Counted from the first letter of the stretch, positions 1 through 8,764 are shown. The stretch: 64,000 bases of DNA from Enterobacter sp. Bisph1 (GCF_000814905.1 NZ_JXAG01000031.1:110540-174539), one strand, 5' to 3'. Numbers and translations are program-made. The notes: generated by a model not told the origin, from the letters alone.

Positions 1-3000
1 CCTGCGCCATCACGCGCAGTTCACCGTTGAAATCACCAATCGGCATACTGACGGTACCTTCGCCGTTTTCATCAAGGGTAACCGGCTGCGCCTGTTGCGC
101 GATGATAGTCACATGGTTGACCGGCGGTTTGCCACCACGGTTAAGCTCGTCGCCATCGCCACCAAAGCGTAAGGCCGCCAGACGGCCCTGGCCTTCAATC
201 ACCTGACCGTAAATATCGTAAATATCCGCACCGTAGCGTTTCTGACCGAAAAAGCCCTGCCACGGATCGGGGGTGACGTAGTCGGTAATGTTGAGTACGC
301 CGCTATCCACTGCCGAGAGCAGAACATTGATCTGTTTCGGCGTCGCACCGTTTTTCACCGCCGCTTTGACTTTGACCGTCAGCGGTTGGTTCGGACGCAT
401 TTTTTGCGGCGCGTTAAGAGTTACGTCGAGACGACGGCTCTCGTCGCCCATGGGCAGATGCAGGATCCCGACCGCACGTTTTGGCGTTGCGGACTTCGAC
501 TTATCGCCAGGACGCACCACCAGCGTAGTGATATACAGATCGTGGCGCTGCCATTTCTGATCGACAGGAATGCTCAGATCCGTGCCCTCTGCCGATACGT
601 CTATCTCTTTCCACCACAGCGGGCCTTCAGCCGATTCGATCATCGCATAGCCTTTGCCTGCGGCTGGGGCGGTGACGTGCAGCTTGATGGTATCGCCCGG
701 CTTGTAGGCGGGTTTATCGAGTTTCATGGTAACGCGGTCGGGCCGTGCGGCACCCGCACCATCGGTATTGTCCTGCCAGCTGTAGCCTGCCCAGAAGCGC
801 ACGCTGCTGACGGTATCATCCGGCCCTTTCACCTCCAGGCGGTAGGAACCCCAGTCCACCGGGAAACTGACCTTACCCGTCTCATCGGCCGCAAGCGTCA
901 GGCTCTGCTCCCCTTCGACCAGATCTTTTTGATCGTACTGGGAACGCCAGCCTTCGTTTTCTGACCAGTTCCAGAAGTAGTCACGGCGCTCGCGAATCAA
1001 ACGCACCTGGAGATCGCTGACCGCTTTTTTCGTCCCGCTGGCGTCGGCATAAACAATGTCAAACGCGGCGTTGCTGCCTTCGTCGACAATCGGCTGATTC
1101 ACGGTGGTGTCGGTGCGATAGTCATACACCGCTTTCGCAGCAAACTGAGGGCGAATCCCCGGCAGCGTCTGTGCAGGCCAGATGGTCTGTTCGGCACGGC
1201 GCGTCACCGGACGACCGCCGGATTCCAGCAGGCTGGCCTGGAGGATAACCTGCAGCGGCGAATGCGCATCTTGCCACTGGCTCGGGGTAGAGATTTCGCC
1301 AAGCCCCTGCTTATCCAGCGTCAGATGCACTTCATCCAGACTACGGCTGAGGTTCTCTTCAGTGATATCACCAAACTGGAAACCCGGTAGCGCAGGTACG
1401 GCTTCGCGCAGCGGACGCAAAAACAGCTGGCCTTGTAGGCTGTTGCCGCTGGCGGGCGCGCCGTAGAGATAACGACCGTTAACGTTAAACACCACATCTG
1501 CGGCAGGCTCCAGAGGCTCCTCCTGCGGCGTGATATTCAGCGCCATGCGCTCCGGCATAAAATCTTCAACGTGGAATGCCCACTCGCGGGAGAGATTGTC
1601 GCCGGTATTGGCGCGAATATGCCACATACCCGTTTGCGCGCTCGCTTCCAGCGGATAAGTAAACTGATACAGCCCGTTTTGCGGCTGGCTGACTGCGGTG
1701 CGGATCACCTGGCCGTCCGGCTTTACCACTTCCAGTTTCACCGCCTGGTCGGCCAGCGGTTTGCCGTCGCTGTCGCGCATCAGTGCATTAAGGATCACCG
1801 TTTCGCCGGGACGATAGAGATCGCGCGGGCCAAACATAAAGAACTGTTTGCTGTAGCCCGGATCGCCGGCAATAGCGAACTCAGCCAGATCCAGCGCCGG
1901 TAATTTCAGATCCAGCAGCGTGGTTTCACCGTCTTTACGCGCGAGGATCAGCGCCCCCTCTTTATCGGTGTTGAGGGTGGCATGGCCGTCGCTGTCGCTG
2001 GTCGCCTGCGCGAGGGTTTGTCCTTTCTCGTTTAACAGCGCGACCTCGATACCAGAGAGCGCCGCGCCGTTTTCCAGCCCCTGGGTAAAGATATCCAGCC
2101 GGTTATGGTAACGGTGCGCGGAAAGACCAAGATTGGTCAGCGTGAACAGCGTCGCGGCATTGCTGTAGTTGTAATGCCCGGCCTGATTCATCACCGCGAT
2201 ATAGACGCCGGTTTGCTGTAACGGTTTGATATCCGCGAGGGGGAGCAGCAGTTTTTCACGGGTATTGCGGGTTGGGTTGAGGTCGAAACGGCCGGTATAG
2301 ACCAGATCCGCCATCGGCAATAAGGTATCCGATTCCCAGTTCGACAGCGAACTGCGGTACTCCCACTGGCTGATAAACGATGCCAGCGATTCCGGTTTAA
2401 TGCGGTAGAAGTTGACGTCGACGTTATTGACGTTCAGCGCCATCACCGGCAGCCCATCAACCACTTTTCCCGGCAGCAGCGAACCGCGGCTGGCAAAGCC
2501 AACGCTCGGTTGTACATCGCGGGTGGTAATGGTTTTTTCGACATCGCTGCCAAAAGTGGTTTTGTTCAGCGCTACCAGCCCTTTATCCACCGACACCAGC
2601 AATTCGCGATTCGGCTCGAGATGGCGCAGGCGCAGCTCTTTCAGGTTCGGTGCCAGCTCCCAGGCACCGTCCACTTTACCGCTCTTTTTATCGACCAGAT
2701 GCACGCTGGTGGCGAAGTTCTGCGCCGGATCCAGCGGTATCGAAAAAGTCAGCACCAGCGTCGATGCGCCGTCGAGCTGCACTTCGGAAGCATCCAGCAG
2801 CGTTAACGCCTTGCCTTCACTACGGGCGGCAAGCTCGGCAAGCTTTGCTTTATCCGGCATCGCCGACTGGTTTTTTTGCTCCGTAGCGGACGCAGCCTGT
2901 GATGCAGACGCGCCAGAGGCTGCGGGTTTATCGTTATTGTCGCAGCCAGCGAGCGTAAAGGCAGTGACGAGCGCAAGCGTGAGCGCCGCAAGACGTAGCG

Positions 3001-3007
3001 GTTTCAT
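1..3007 (-). CDS. yfhM: Alpha-2-macroglobulin-like inner-membrane lipoprotein YfhM (partial, N-terminal 1002 codons)
   Basis: The frame opens at ATG 3007 behind an AGGGA ribosome site and stays open to the window edge, so the C-terminal part is missing. The N-terminus has a short signal ending in the lipobox L-A-G-C (Cys22). Asp follows at +2, the known Lol-avoidance residue, so the protein should stay in the inner membrane facing the periplasm. The visible part corresponds to the MG/BMG beta-sandwich domains of bacterial alpha-2-macroglobulins, which trap proteases during envelope damage. The E. coli protein is about 1650 residues and carries its CLEQ thioester near residue 1190, outside this window, so thioester status cannot be judged. 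In E. coli yfhM is followed by pbpC; that side is not visible. Assignment rests on strong similarity to E. coli YfhM, including the conserved run around IGDFNGELRVMAQ at the window edge. Confidence 0.93.
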   Translation of the reverse strand, partial: MKPLRLAALTLALVTAFTLAGCDNNDKPAASGASASQAASATEQKNQSAMPDKAKLAELAARSEGKALTLLDASEVQLDGASTLVLTFSIPLDPAQNFATSVHLVDKKSGKVDGAWELAPNLKELRLRHLEPNRELLVSVDKGLVALNKTTFGSDVEKTITTRDVQPSVGFASRGSLLPGKVVDGLPVMALNVNNVDVNFYRIKPESLASFISQWEYRSSLSNWESDTLLPMADLVYTGRFDLNPTRNTREKLLLPLADIKPLQQTGVYIAVMNQAGHYNYSNAATLFTLTNLGLSAHRYHNRLDIFTQGLENGAALSGIEVALLNEKGQTLAQATSDSDGHATLNTDKEGALILARKDGETTLLDLKLPALDLAEFAIAGDPGYSKQFFMFGPRDLYRPGETVILNALMRDSDGKPLADQAVKLEVVKPDGQVIRTAVSQPQNGLYQFTYPLEASAQTGMWHIRANTGDNLSREWAFHVEDFMPERMALNITPQEEPLEPAADVVFNVNGRYLYGAPASGNSLQGQLFLRPLREAVPALPGFQFGDITEENLSRSLDEVHLTLDKQGLGEISTPSQWQDAHSPLQVILQASLLESGGRPVTRRAEQTIWPAQTLPGIRPQFAAKAVYDYRTDTTVNQPIVDEGSNAAFDIVYADASGTKKAVSDLQVRLIRERRDYFWNWSENEGWRSQYDQKDLVEGEQSLTLAADETGKVSFPVDWGSYRLEVKGPDDTVSSVRFWAGYSWQDNTDGAGAARPDRVTMKLDKPAYKPGDTIKLHVTAPAAGKGYAMIESAEGPLWWKEIDVSAEGTDLSIPVDQKWQRHDLYITTLVVRPGDKSKSATPKRAVGILHLPMGDESRRLDVTLNAPQKMRPNQPLTVKVKAAVKNGATPKQINVLLSAVDSGVLNITDYVTPDPWQGFFGQKRYGADIYDIYGQVIEGQGRLAALRFGGDGDELNRGGKPPVNHVTIIAQQAQPVTLDENGEGTVSMPIGDFNGELRVMAQ

Positions 3008-3133
3008 TCGTAATCCCTGGTTAATTAACCTGCTGAAAGTGGCAACATTATTATTCACAACTGTGACAATTACAAAATCCGTGCAACATCCTGGAAAGCG
3101 CCTCGCAAAATAAAAATGACGCCGCGGTTGCCT

Positions 3134-3149
3134 TGTTACGTGGATCACA
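3134..3149 (+). promoter_or_regulatory. Candidate CRP site upstream of the alpha-glucoside PTS genes
   Basis: TGTTA-N6-TCACA matches the CRP consensus TGTGA-N6-TCACA at 9 of 10 positions. It lies about 150 bases before the EIIBC start. Catabolite control of a PTS alpha-glucoside operon is expected, but binding is inferred. Confidence 0.55.
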
Positions 3150-3158
3150 CTGCGTAAT

Positions 3159-3170
3159 GTAACATGTTAC
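3159..3170 (+). promoter_or_regulatory. Perfect palindrome, possible operator of the PTS locus
   Basis: GTAACATGTTAC is a perfect 12-base palindrome. It lies just downstream of the CRP-like site. The string ACGTTAAGCG directly follows it and recurs at about 3233-3242, nearer the gene. This is the sort of arrangement an RpiR-family regulator could use, such as the one encoded at 7143. Assignment to that regulator is a guess from position. Confidence 0.35.
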
Positions 3171-3284
3171 GTTAAGCGTCATTTGTTTTTAAAACAATAA
3201 GATAGCTGGATGACTCTCGCTGACGACTGCTAACGTTAAGCGGTCTGTGCACCTTTGTGCGCGGTTCTAATAAGAGAGAACATT

Positions 3285-4829
3285 ATGTCCAGAGCCGTGA
3301 ATGCCCTACAAAATTTTGGTAAGTCCCTTTTTGGTCCGGTGCTTATTTTACCGATCGTCGGTCTATTTATTGCCTTTGGTAATATCTTTGGTAACGGCAA
3401 CCTTGCCGAATATTTACCCTTTCTCGGCCATCCCTTTATTCAACATACCGGGCAACTGATTGCGAAATCTGCCGTCTCGGTATTGGCGAACCTGGCGCTG
3501 GTGTTTGCCGTCGGTATTCCCGTTGGGCTCGCCTCCCGTGATAAAGGCTTTGCCGCGCTGATTGGCCTGGTGACCTTTATTGTTTTTATTAACGCCATGA
3601 ACGTTACCCTGCAGATGCAGGGTGCACTCGCGCCCGTTGCAGAGATGAAAGCGGCGGGTCAAGGGATGGTATTAGGCGTACAGGTGCTGGAGATGGGTGT
3701 TTTTGCCGGCATCCTTACCGGTGCGCTGTCGGGCTATCTATACGACAAATATTCCGGCGTGCAGTTTTCCGGCGCGATGGCTATTTACTCAGGGCACTGC
3801 TTTGTCGCCATTATTATGCTGCCGGTTTCAATGGTACTGGGCGTGGTGATGAGCGAGCTGTGGCCGTTTGCCCAGCACGGTATTAGTACGCTGGCGCTGG
3901 CGATTAAAGGCGCGGGGTCGTTTGGCGTGGCGATATACGGTTTCCTGGAGCGCATTCTGGTGCCGACAGGGCTGCATCATCTGGTTTACACCCCGTTCCT
4001 CTACACCGAGCTGGGCGGTACGGCGGAGGTTTGCGGGAGCACTTATCAGGGCGCACGCAATATCTATTTTGCCGAAATGGCCTGCCCTGGCGTGACCCAG
4101 CTAAGCAGCACCGTGGTATGGGACGCGCGCGGGATCAGTAAAATGTTCGGCCTGCCCGCCGCCGCGCTGGCGATGTATGTGACAGCGAAACCGGAGCGTA
4201 AAGCCGCCGCAAAAGCCATTTTGATCCCTGCGGCGCTGACCTCTTTACTGGTGGGCGTGACCGAACCGATTGAGTTCTCTTTTCTCTTTGTCGCGCCGCT
4301 GCTGTTCGTCGTGCACGCCGTCTTGACGGGCATTGGCATGATGCTGTTTTCACTGTTTGGCGTTCATGCTATCGGCGCCAACGGCATTATCGATTTCATT
4401 CTCTACAACCTGCCGCTCGGTACGACGAAATCCAACTGGCCAATGTACATCCTGGTCGGGCTGATCATGTTCGTCCTCTACTTCGTTATCTTCCGCTTCC
4501 TGATTACGCGTTTCGATATGAAAACGCCGGGGCGTGAAGAGGAGAGCGAAGAGACGCGCCTGTACAGCAAGCAGGATTATCAGGCTAAAGGTAACAACGA
4601 CGCAGTGGGTGAAGCGATTATCGAAGGATTAGGCGGGCGCGCCAATATTGAAGTGGTTGATAACTGTTACACCCGTTTGCGCGTCACGGTGAAAGACGTG
4701 GCGGTGATTAACGAGCCGCAGCTGAAAGCGACGGGTGCGAAAGGCGTTATCAAACAAGGCAATAACGTTCAGGTGGTCTACGGGCTGCATGTCAAAAAAA
4801 TGCGAGAAGCCGTTGAGATGTTTCTCTGA
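3285..4829 (+). CDS. PTS EIIBC permease, alpha-glucoside type (AglA/GlvC/MalP-like)
   Basis: Inner-membrane sugar permease of the phosphotransferase system, 514 residues from ATG 3285. That start has a GAGAG ribosome site; the frame also has an upstream in-frame GTG at 3255 with weaker support. Residues about 1-410 form the multi-helix EIIC domain with the family signature GVTEPIEFSFLF. Residues about 445-514 form the EIIB domain, with the phospho-cysteine in NCYTRLRVTV (Cys461). No EIIA domain is present, so phosphate should come from the glucose EIIA (Crr), as in other alpha-glucoside permeases. The gene is 12 bases upstream of a GH4 phospho-alpha-glucosidase, which supports uptake of maltose-like or sucrose-isomer disaccharides as 6-phosphates. 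The exact sugar cannot be read from sequence. The locus is absent from this position in E. coli K-12. Confidence 0.88.
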   Translation: MSRAVNALQNFGKSLFGPVLILPIVGLFIAFGNIFGNGNLAEYLPFLGHPFIQHTGQLIAKSAVSVLANLALVFAVGIPVGLASRDKGFAALIGLVTFIVFINAMNVTLQMQGALAPVAEMKAAGQGMVLGVQVLEMGVFAGILTGALSGYLYDKYSGVQFSGAMAIYSGHCFVAIIMLPVSMVLGVVMSELWPFAQHGISTLALAIKGAGSFGVAIYGFLERILVPTGLHHLVYTPFLYTELGGTAEVCGSTYQGARNIYFAEMACPGVTQLSSTVVWDARGISKMFGLPAAALAMYVTAKPERKAAAKAILIPAALTSLLVGVTEPIEFSFLFVAPLLFVVHAVLTGIGMMLFSLFGVHAIGANGIIDFILYNLPLGTTKSNWPMYILVGLIMFVLYFVIFRFLITRFDMKTPGREEESEETRLYSKQDYQAKGNNDAVGEAIIEGLGGRANIEVVDNCYTRLRVTVKDVAVINEPQLKATGAKGVIKQGNNVQVVYGLHVKKMREAVEMFL

Positions 4830-4841
4830 AGGAGTCCAGAA

Positions 4842-6203
4842 ATGGTTAAATCCCCGTTTATTTTATCCATCGCCGGCGGTGGCAGCACCTATACGCCGGG
4901 CATCGTCAAAAGCTTGATGGTTCGGCTGGACGATTTTCCGCTGGCGGAGATTCGTCTCTATGACATTGATGAAGCGCGCCAAAGCACCATTGCGCCGGTG
5001 GTGGAGAAAGTCATTCGCGATCACAGCCAGAGCATCAAATTTACTGTCACCAGCGATGCGGAAACCGCCTTTCGCGGCGCGCACTTTGTTTTTGCACAGA
5101 TGCGCGTCGGCCAGTACAAGATGCGCGAGCAGGATGAAAAGATCCCGCTGCGCCACGGCGTTGTCGGCCAGGAGACCTGCGGACCCGGCGGGCTGGCTTA
5201 CGGGCTGCGTACCATTCTGCCGATGGTAGAACTTATCGATCTGGTGGAGCGTTACGCCGATAAGAAAGCGTGGATCGTTAACTATTCGAACCCGGCGGCG
5301 ATAGTTGCTGAAGGTGTGCGCCGCCTGCGTCCGAACGCGCGCGTGCTGAATATCTGTGATATGCCGGTGGCGGCGATGCGCAATATCGGCGCGATCCTCG
5401 GCGTGGATCGTCACAAACTGGACGTTGATTACTTTGGTTTGAACCATTTTGGCTGGTTTACGAAAGTGCGTGTCGATGGCGAAGATCGCATGGCGGAACT
5501 GCGCGAACACGTTGCCCGTTTTGGCTTGCTGACGGAAGACGCTGCGCAAACGGATCCGCAGCACGCAGATCCGTCATGGGTGAAAACCTGGCGCAATATT
5601 AAGCCAATTATGGATCACTTCCCGGAGTTTTTGCCGAACCCCTATTTGCAATATTACCTGATGCCAAACGACATCGTGGCGCATCAAAATCCCGATTACA
5701 CCCGCGCCAATGAAGTGATGGACGGGCGCGAGAAGAAACTGTTCGCCGCCGCCGCAGAATATCAGCGCACCGGTATTCTGCCCGATGCCTTCCACGTAGG
5801 CGTTCATGGTGCGTTTATTGTGGATGTTGCCTGCTCGCTGGCCTTCGATCTGCGCCAGCGTCACCTGGTGATTGTGGAAAACCGAGGCGCCATCGCCAAC
5901 CTACCGTACGACGCGATGGTAGAAGTACCGGCTTATATTACCTGCGAAGGGCCTGAACCGGTGCGCATGGGCGCGGTGCCGCTGTTCCACCAGACCCTGT
6001 TGATGCAACAGCTGGCTTCCGAGCAGCTTCTGGTGGAAGCCACCATTGAAGGCAGTTATGAGAAGGCGCTGCAGGCATTTACGCTTAATCGCACCGTACC
6101 GACCATGCAGCACGCGAAAGCGATTCTCGATGAGATGATCGAGGCCAACCGTGACTACTGGCCAGCACTGCAAAAAGCATGGGAAAGTGGTCAGCCGAGA
6201 TAA
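4842..6203 (+). CDS. 6-phospho-alpha-glucosidase, glycoside hydrolase family 4 (AglB/GlvA-like)
   Basis: Cytoplasmic NAD+ and Mn2+ dependent hydrolase of phosphorylated alpha-glucosides made by the upstream PTS permease, 453 residues. The N-terminal Rossmann motif AGGGSTYTPG is at residues 11-20. Cys172-Asp-Met-Pro is the CDMP motif typical of the alpha-specific GH4 enzymes, and Asn201-His202 supplies further metal and substrate contacts. Start ATG 4842 has a GGAG ribosome site 9 bases upstream. Spacing of 12 bases to the permease suggests one transcript. Downstream, 96 bases separate it from sseA, with only a small CGAGC/GCTCG hairpin and no U-run, so read-through into sseA is possible. Klebsiella AglB and Bacillus GlvA/MalA are the nearest well-known relatives by motif. 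Confidence 0.92.
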   Translation: MVKSPFILSIAGGGSTYTPGIVKSLMVRLDDFPLAEIRLYDIDEARQSTIAPVVEKVIRDHSQSIKFTVTSDAETAFRGAHFVFAQMRVGQYKMREQDEKIPLRHGVVGQETCGPGGLAYGLRTILPMVELIDLVERYADKKAWIVNYSNPAAIVAEGVRRLRPNARVLNICDMPVAAMRNIGAILGVDRHKLDVDYFGLNHFGWFTKVRVDGEDRMAELREHVARFGLLTEDAAQTDPQHADPSWVKTWRNIKPIMDHFPEFLPNPYLQYYLMPNDIVAHQNPDYTRANEVMDGREKKLFAAAAEYQRTGILPDAFHVGVHGAFIVDVACSLAFDLRQRHLVIVENRGAIANLPYDAMVEVPAYITCEGPEPVRMGAVPLFHQTLLMQQLASEQLLVEATIEGSYEKALQAFTLNRTVPTMQHAKAILDEMIEANRDYWPALQKAWESGQPR

Positions 6204-6299
6204 AAATAACGAGCTTGCTCGCAACCTGGTAATGGCGGCTTGTCGGGTCATGAAAAAACGTTAACAATTCAGGTTACTGTTGATGACACGGAGAGACCC

Positions 6300-7142
6300 A
6301 TGTCCACCTCGTTTTTTGTCGCCGCCGACTGGCTAATAGAGCACAGCGATGATCCTGAAATTCAGTTGATTGACGCCCGGATGGCGCCGGTTGGTCAGGA
6401 ACATCGCGATATGAGAGCAGAATACCGCGCCGGGCATCTTCCCGGTGCGGTCTATTTTGATATTGAAGCCCTTTCCGATCACACCACACCGTTGCCCCAT
6501 ATGCTGACCCGCCCGGAAGCGTTCGCCGTGGCGATGCGTGAACTCGGTATCAGCCAGGACAAACATCTGGTGGTGTACGACGAAGGCAATCTCTTCTCCG
6601 CTCCACGCGCCTGGTGGATGCTGCGCAATCATGGCGTGGAAAAGGTCTCGATTCTGGCGGGCGGGCTGGCGGGCTGGCAGCGCGATGCCTTGCCGCTGCA
6701 AAAAGGTGATGTCCCGCTGCCGGAGTCTGATTTCAACGCCAATTTCGACCCGTCGGTAGTTAAAAAAGTCACCGACGTGCTGTTGGCAAGCCACGAAGGC
6801 AGCGCGCAAATTGTCGATGCCCGCCCTGCTCCACGTTTTAATGGCGAAGTGGATGAGCCGCGCCCCGGCCTGAAACGCGGGCATATTCCCGGCGCGCTGA
6901 ATGTACCGTGGGTAGATTTAGTCGTGGACGGTGAGCTGAAAACCACAGATCAGCTGGCGGCCATTTTCCGTCGTCAGGGGGTGGATCTGCATAAGCCAAT
7001 TATTGCCAGCTGCGGTTCGGGCGTCACGGCATCGGTGGTGATCCTCGCCCTGGCCTCCCTTGGCGCAGATAACGTGACCCTGTACGACGGCTCGTGGAGC
7101 GAATGGGGCGCGCGCGACGATTTACCCGTCGAAACGGCATAA
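6300..7142 (+). CDS. sseA: 3-mercaptopyruvate sulfurtransferase SseA
   Basis: Two-domain rhodanese-family enzyme of the cytoplasm, 280 residues, transferring sulfur from 3-mercaptopyruvate to thiophilic acceptors. The catalytic loop CGSGVTA starts at Cys238, the same position as in E. coli SseA. The N-terminal inactive rhodanese domain (about 1-140) and the C-terminal catalytic domain (about 160-280) are both complete. ATG 6300 is chosen over an in-frame upstream codon at 6240 because it has a GGAGAG ribosome site and matches the E. coli N-terminus. Oddly, it sits between the GH4 gene and the RpiR-type regulator. Its TAA is immediately followed by the ATG of the regulator, which suggests translational coupling. 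In E. coli sseA stands between yfhM and sseB without these neighbours. Confidence 0.95.
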   Translation: MSTSFFVAADWLIEHSDDPEIQLIDARMAPVGQEHRDMRAEYRAGHLPGAVYFDIEALSDHTTPLPHMLTRPEAFAVAMRELGISQDKHLVVYDEGNLFSAPRAWWMLRNHGVEKVSILAGGLAGWQRDALPLQKGDVPLPESDFNANFDPSVVKKVTDVLLASHEGSAQIVDARPAPRFNGEVDEPRPGLKRGHIPGALNVPWVDLVVDGELKTTDQLAAIFRRQGVDLHKPIIASCGSGVTASVVILALASLGADNVTLYDGSWSEWGARDDLPVETA

Positions 7143-7913
7143 ATGGACAACCGACTGGCACCTCTGTTGACGCGCGGGGAGTCGTTAACCCGCGCGGAAT
7201 ACCGTGTGCTTGCACATCTGACGGAGCACCCGTTGCTGGTGGGGAAAATTACCGTCCGCGCGCTGGCGCAGGCGACGTTCGTTTCCACCGCCACCATTAT
7301 TCGGTTGTGTCAGAAGCTCGGTTTTAGCGGCTTTAGTGAATTTATCTGGCACTGCAAGCAGCGGCTGGCGGATATCCCGCAGATTAGCGCGCCGCAAAGC
7401 GAAACGGCCGAACTCCCTGCCGCTTTCGCACAGTTTATGGAAAACTACCAGCGCACCTTTCAGTGGGTCAGTGCAGAAAAAAGGCGGCACTTTACCGCGC
7501 TTCTGCGTGAGAAAGAGAGCTTTTTTCTCTACGGGGCGGGGTTTTCCTATCTCTTCGCCGAGTACCTGACCAAGAAGCTGCAGGTGCTGGGCAAAACGGC
7601 GTTTATTTCCGGGCCGGGCGACAGTAGAAATATTTTTCTCAGTAACGCGGCGCGCTACCAGGTGTTTATTGCCGTCTCGCGCAGCGGTGAAACGGAGCAG
7701 GTACTGGATAAAGCGCGCATTGCGCATACCGTTGGTATGACGGTGGTCGCTTTCACCCGCGCTTCGGTCAATCCGCTGGCGGAGATGGCAGATATCCATT
7801 TCGCGCTGTATGACGAAGCGGTGCATTTTGCCGCCGAGGCGGCCGGGATCACCTCGTTTGAATCCAATCTGGTGCTGCTGATGGATCTGTTGCTGCTGGA
7901 GGCGACACAGTAA
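7143..7913 (+). CDS. RpiR-family transcriptional regulator (HTH plus SIS domain) of the alpha-glucoside locus
   Basis: 256 residues. An N-terminal HTH of the RpiR type (about 1-80, with TFVSTATIIRLCQKLGFSGF as the recognition region) is followed by a sugar-isomerase SIS domain (about 105-240, with AVSRSGETEQVLDKA) expected to sense a phosphosugar. Its ATG directly abuts the sseA stop codon. Bacillus subtilis has an RpiR-type activator (GlvR/MalR) between the GH4 gene and the permease gene of its maltose-6-phosphate operon. By analogy this gene is the likely regulator of the EIIBC-GH4 pair, but the intervening sseA is unusual. Direction of control (activator or repressor) cannot be told. Confidence 0.85.
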   Translation: MDNRLAPLLTRGESLTRAEYRVLAHLTEHPLLVGKITVRALAQATFVSTATIIRLCQKLGFSGFSEFIWHCKQRLADIPQISAPQSETAELPAAFAQFMENYQRTFQWVSAEKRRHFTALLREKESFFLYGAGFSYLFAEYLTKKLQVLGKTAFISGPGDSRNIFLSNAARYQVFIAVSRSGETEQVLDKARIAHTVGMTVVAFTRASVNPLAEMADIHFALYDEAVHFAAEAAGITSFESNLVLLMDLLLLEATQ

Positions 7914-7917
7914 GCGG

Positions 7918-7936
7918 GCGGTACGTTGCGTACCGC
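7918..7936. terminator. Hairpin between convergent rpiR-type gene and sseB
   Basis: GCGGTACG-TTG-CGTACCGC is a perfect 8-bp stem with a 3-base loop in the 30-base gap between two convergent genes. There is no clear U-run, so intrinsic termination is uncertain. Confidence 0.4.
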
Positions 7937-7943
7937 GCGCGGA

Positions 7944-8720
7944 TTAAATAATGCGGTTGTTTTTAAAATCGCGCAGGAAACTACCCCAGCGGCGTTCGTA
8001 GAACGGGGTAATATGCGCCAGCATAAAATGGCTAATGCCTTTTTCCCCTTCCGCCACCTGGCAAATATCTATCGGCTCATCGCCAGGCAACGTATCGGTC
8101 GCCACGCTTCCCGCCGCCTGAATGATCTCTTCAACATCGCCTTCCGCCTCGATACCAATCAATAGATTGGCCTGGTCATCGGCTTGCTCTTTAATTGAGC
8201 AGAGAAAAGCACGCTTAACGGTTTTCATGTTTTTAAACAGTGTTGTTAGCGAATCGACCATCTGCGCGGGCGGTTCCGCCACTTCCGAGAGCAGCAGCGC
8301 CATGCCGCCTTCCAGCACTTGCTGCTGGCTTAACGGGCTCTCTTCAGCGCCGATAAGATGGCTTATCTCACGCGGGGTGAACTCTTTTCCCGTCGGCAGT
8401 TTAGCGTTGAGGAACAGCGTTTCGCCCGTCGTCATTTCAAACAGCGTGCGCGCGGGCATCACCACAAACGCTTGTTGCTCTTGAACTGCGTGCTGGAGTG
8501 CTTCCAGCGAGGTGAAGAAGGGGATTACGGAGCTGCCGTCATCTTTTTCCCAATGCTGTAAATCGAGGGCGCTGTCTTCGACAACGGCTTCACCTTCCGC
8601 CGCCGTACCCGGTACCCAGACGGTGGATTGCAGCAGGGTGCGGAAAAATGCCGGACGGTAAGCCGGCTCGGTCGCCGCCTGTTCCAGCAGGGTTTCTAAT
8701 TCGTTTTTAGTTTCTGACAT
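7944..8720 (-). CDS. sseB: SseB, serine-sensitivity enhancing protein
   Basis: 258 residues from ATG 8720 (MSETKNELE), matching E. coli SseB in length and in the start. In E. coli overexpression makes cells more sensitive to serine; the molecular role is not settled. The protein is acidic, with no signal peptide or membrane span, consistent with the cytoplasm. It lies 44 bases downstream of pepB on the same strand, with an inverted repeat in the gap, as the last gene of the isc-pepB-sseB direction of transcription. It is convergent with the RpiR-type regulator; in E. coli it faces sseA directly. Confidence 0.92.
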   Translation of the reverse strand: MSETKNELETLLEQAATEPAYRPAFFRTLLQSTVWVPGTAAEGEAVVEDSALDLQHWEKDDGSSVIPFFTSLEALQHAVQEQQAFVVMPARTLFEMTTGETLFLNAKLPTGKEFTPREISHLIGAEESPLSQQQVLEGGMALLLSEVAEPPAQMVDSLTTLFKNMKTVKRAFLCSIKEQADDQANLLIGIEAEGDVEEIIQAAGSVATDTLPGDEPIDICQVAEGEKGISHFMLAHITPFYERRWGSFLRDFKNNRII

Positions 8721-8737
8721 AGTGGTTCCAGAAAGTT

Positions 8738-8757
8738 CCTCTCCCTTACGGGAGAGG
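8738..8757. repeat. Short inverted repeat in the pepB-sseB gap
   Basis: CCTCTCCC-TTAC-GGGAGAGG is a perfect 8-bp stem with a 4-base loop. It resembles the CTCTCCC/GGGAGAG hairpins dispersed between genes in enterobacterial genomes. No U-run follows in the direction of pepB transcription. Confidence 0.55.
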
Positions 8758-8764
8758 AAAAAGG

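Noticed and set aside
1..3007. Frameshift or truncation of yfhM
   Set aside because: The frame is open from the start codon to the window edge; the missing C-terminus is a window effect.
3255..3284. Upstream start (GTG 3255) for the EIIBC permease
   Set aside because: The extra ten residues lack family similarity, and ATG 3285 has the better ribosome site.
6204..6299. Terminator between the GH4 gene and sseA
   Set aside because: Only a 5-bp CGAGC/GCTCG hairpin without a U-run is present; too weak to list.
7914..7943. Place of the sRNA RyfA, which I recall between sseA and sseB in E. coli
   Set aside because: The gap is only 30 bases because the RpiR-type gene lies in between; there is no room for the RNA and only a short hairpin is seen.
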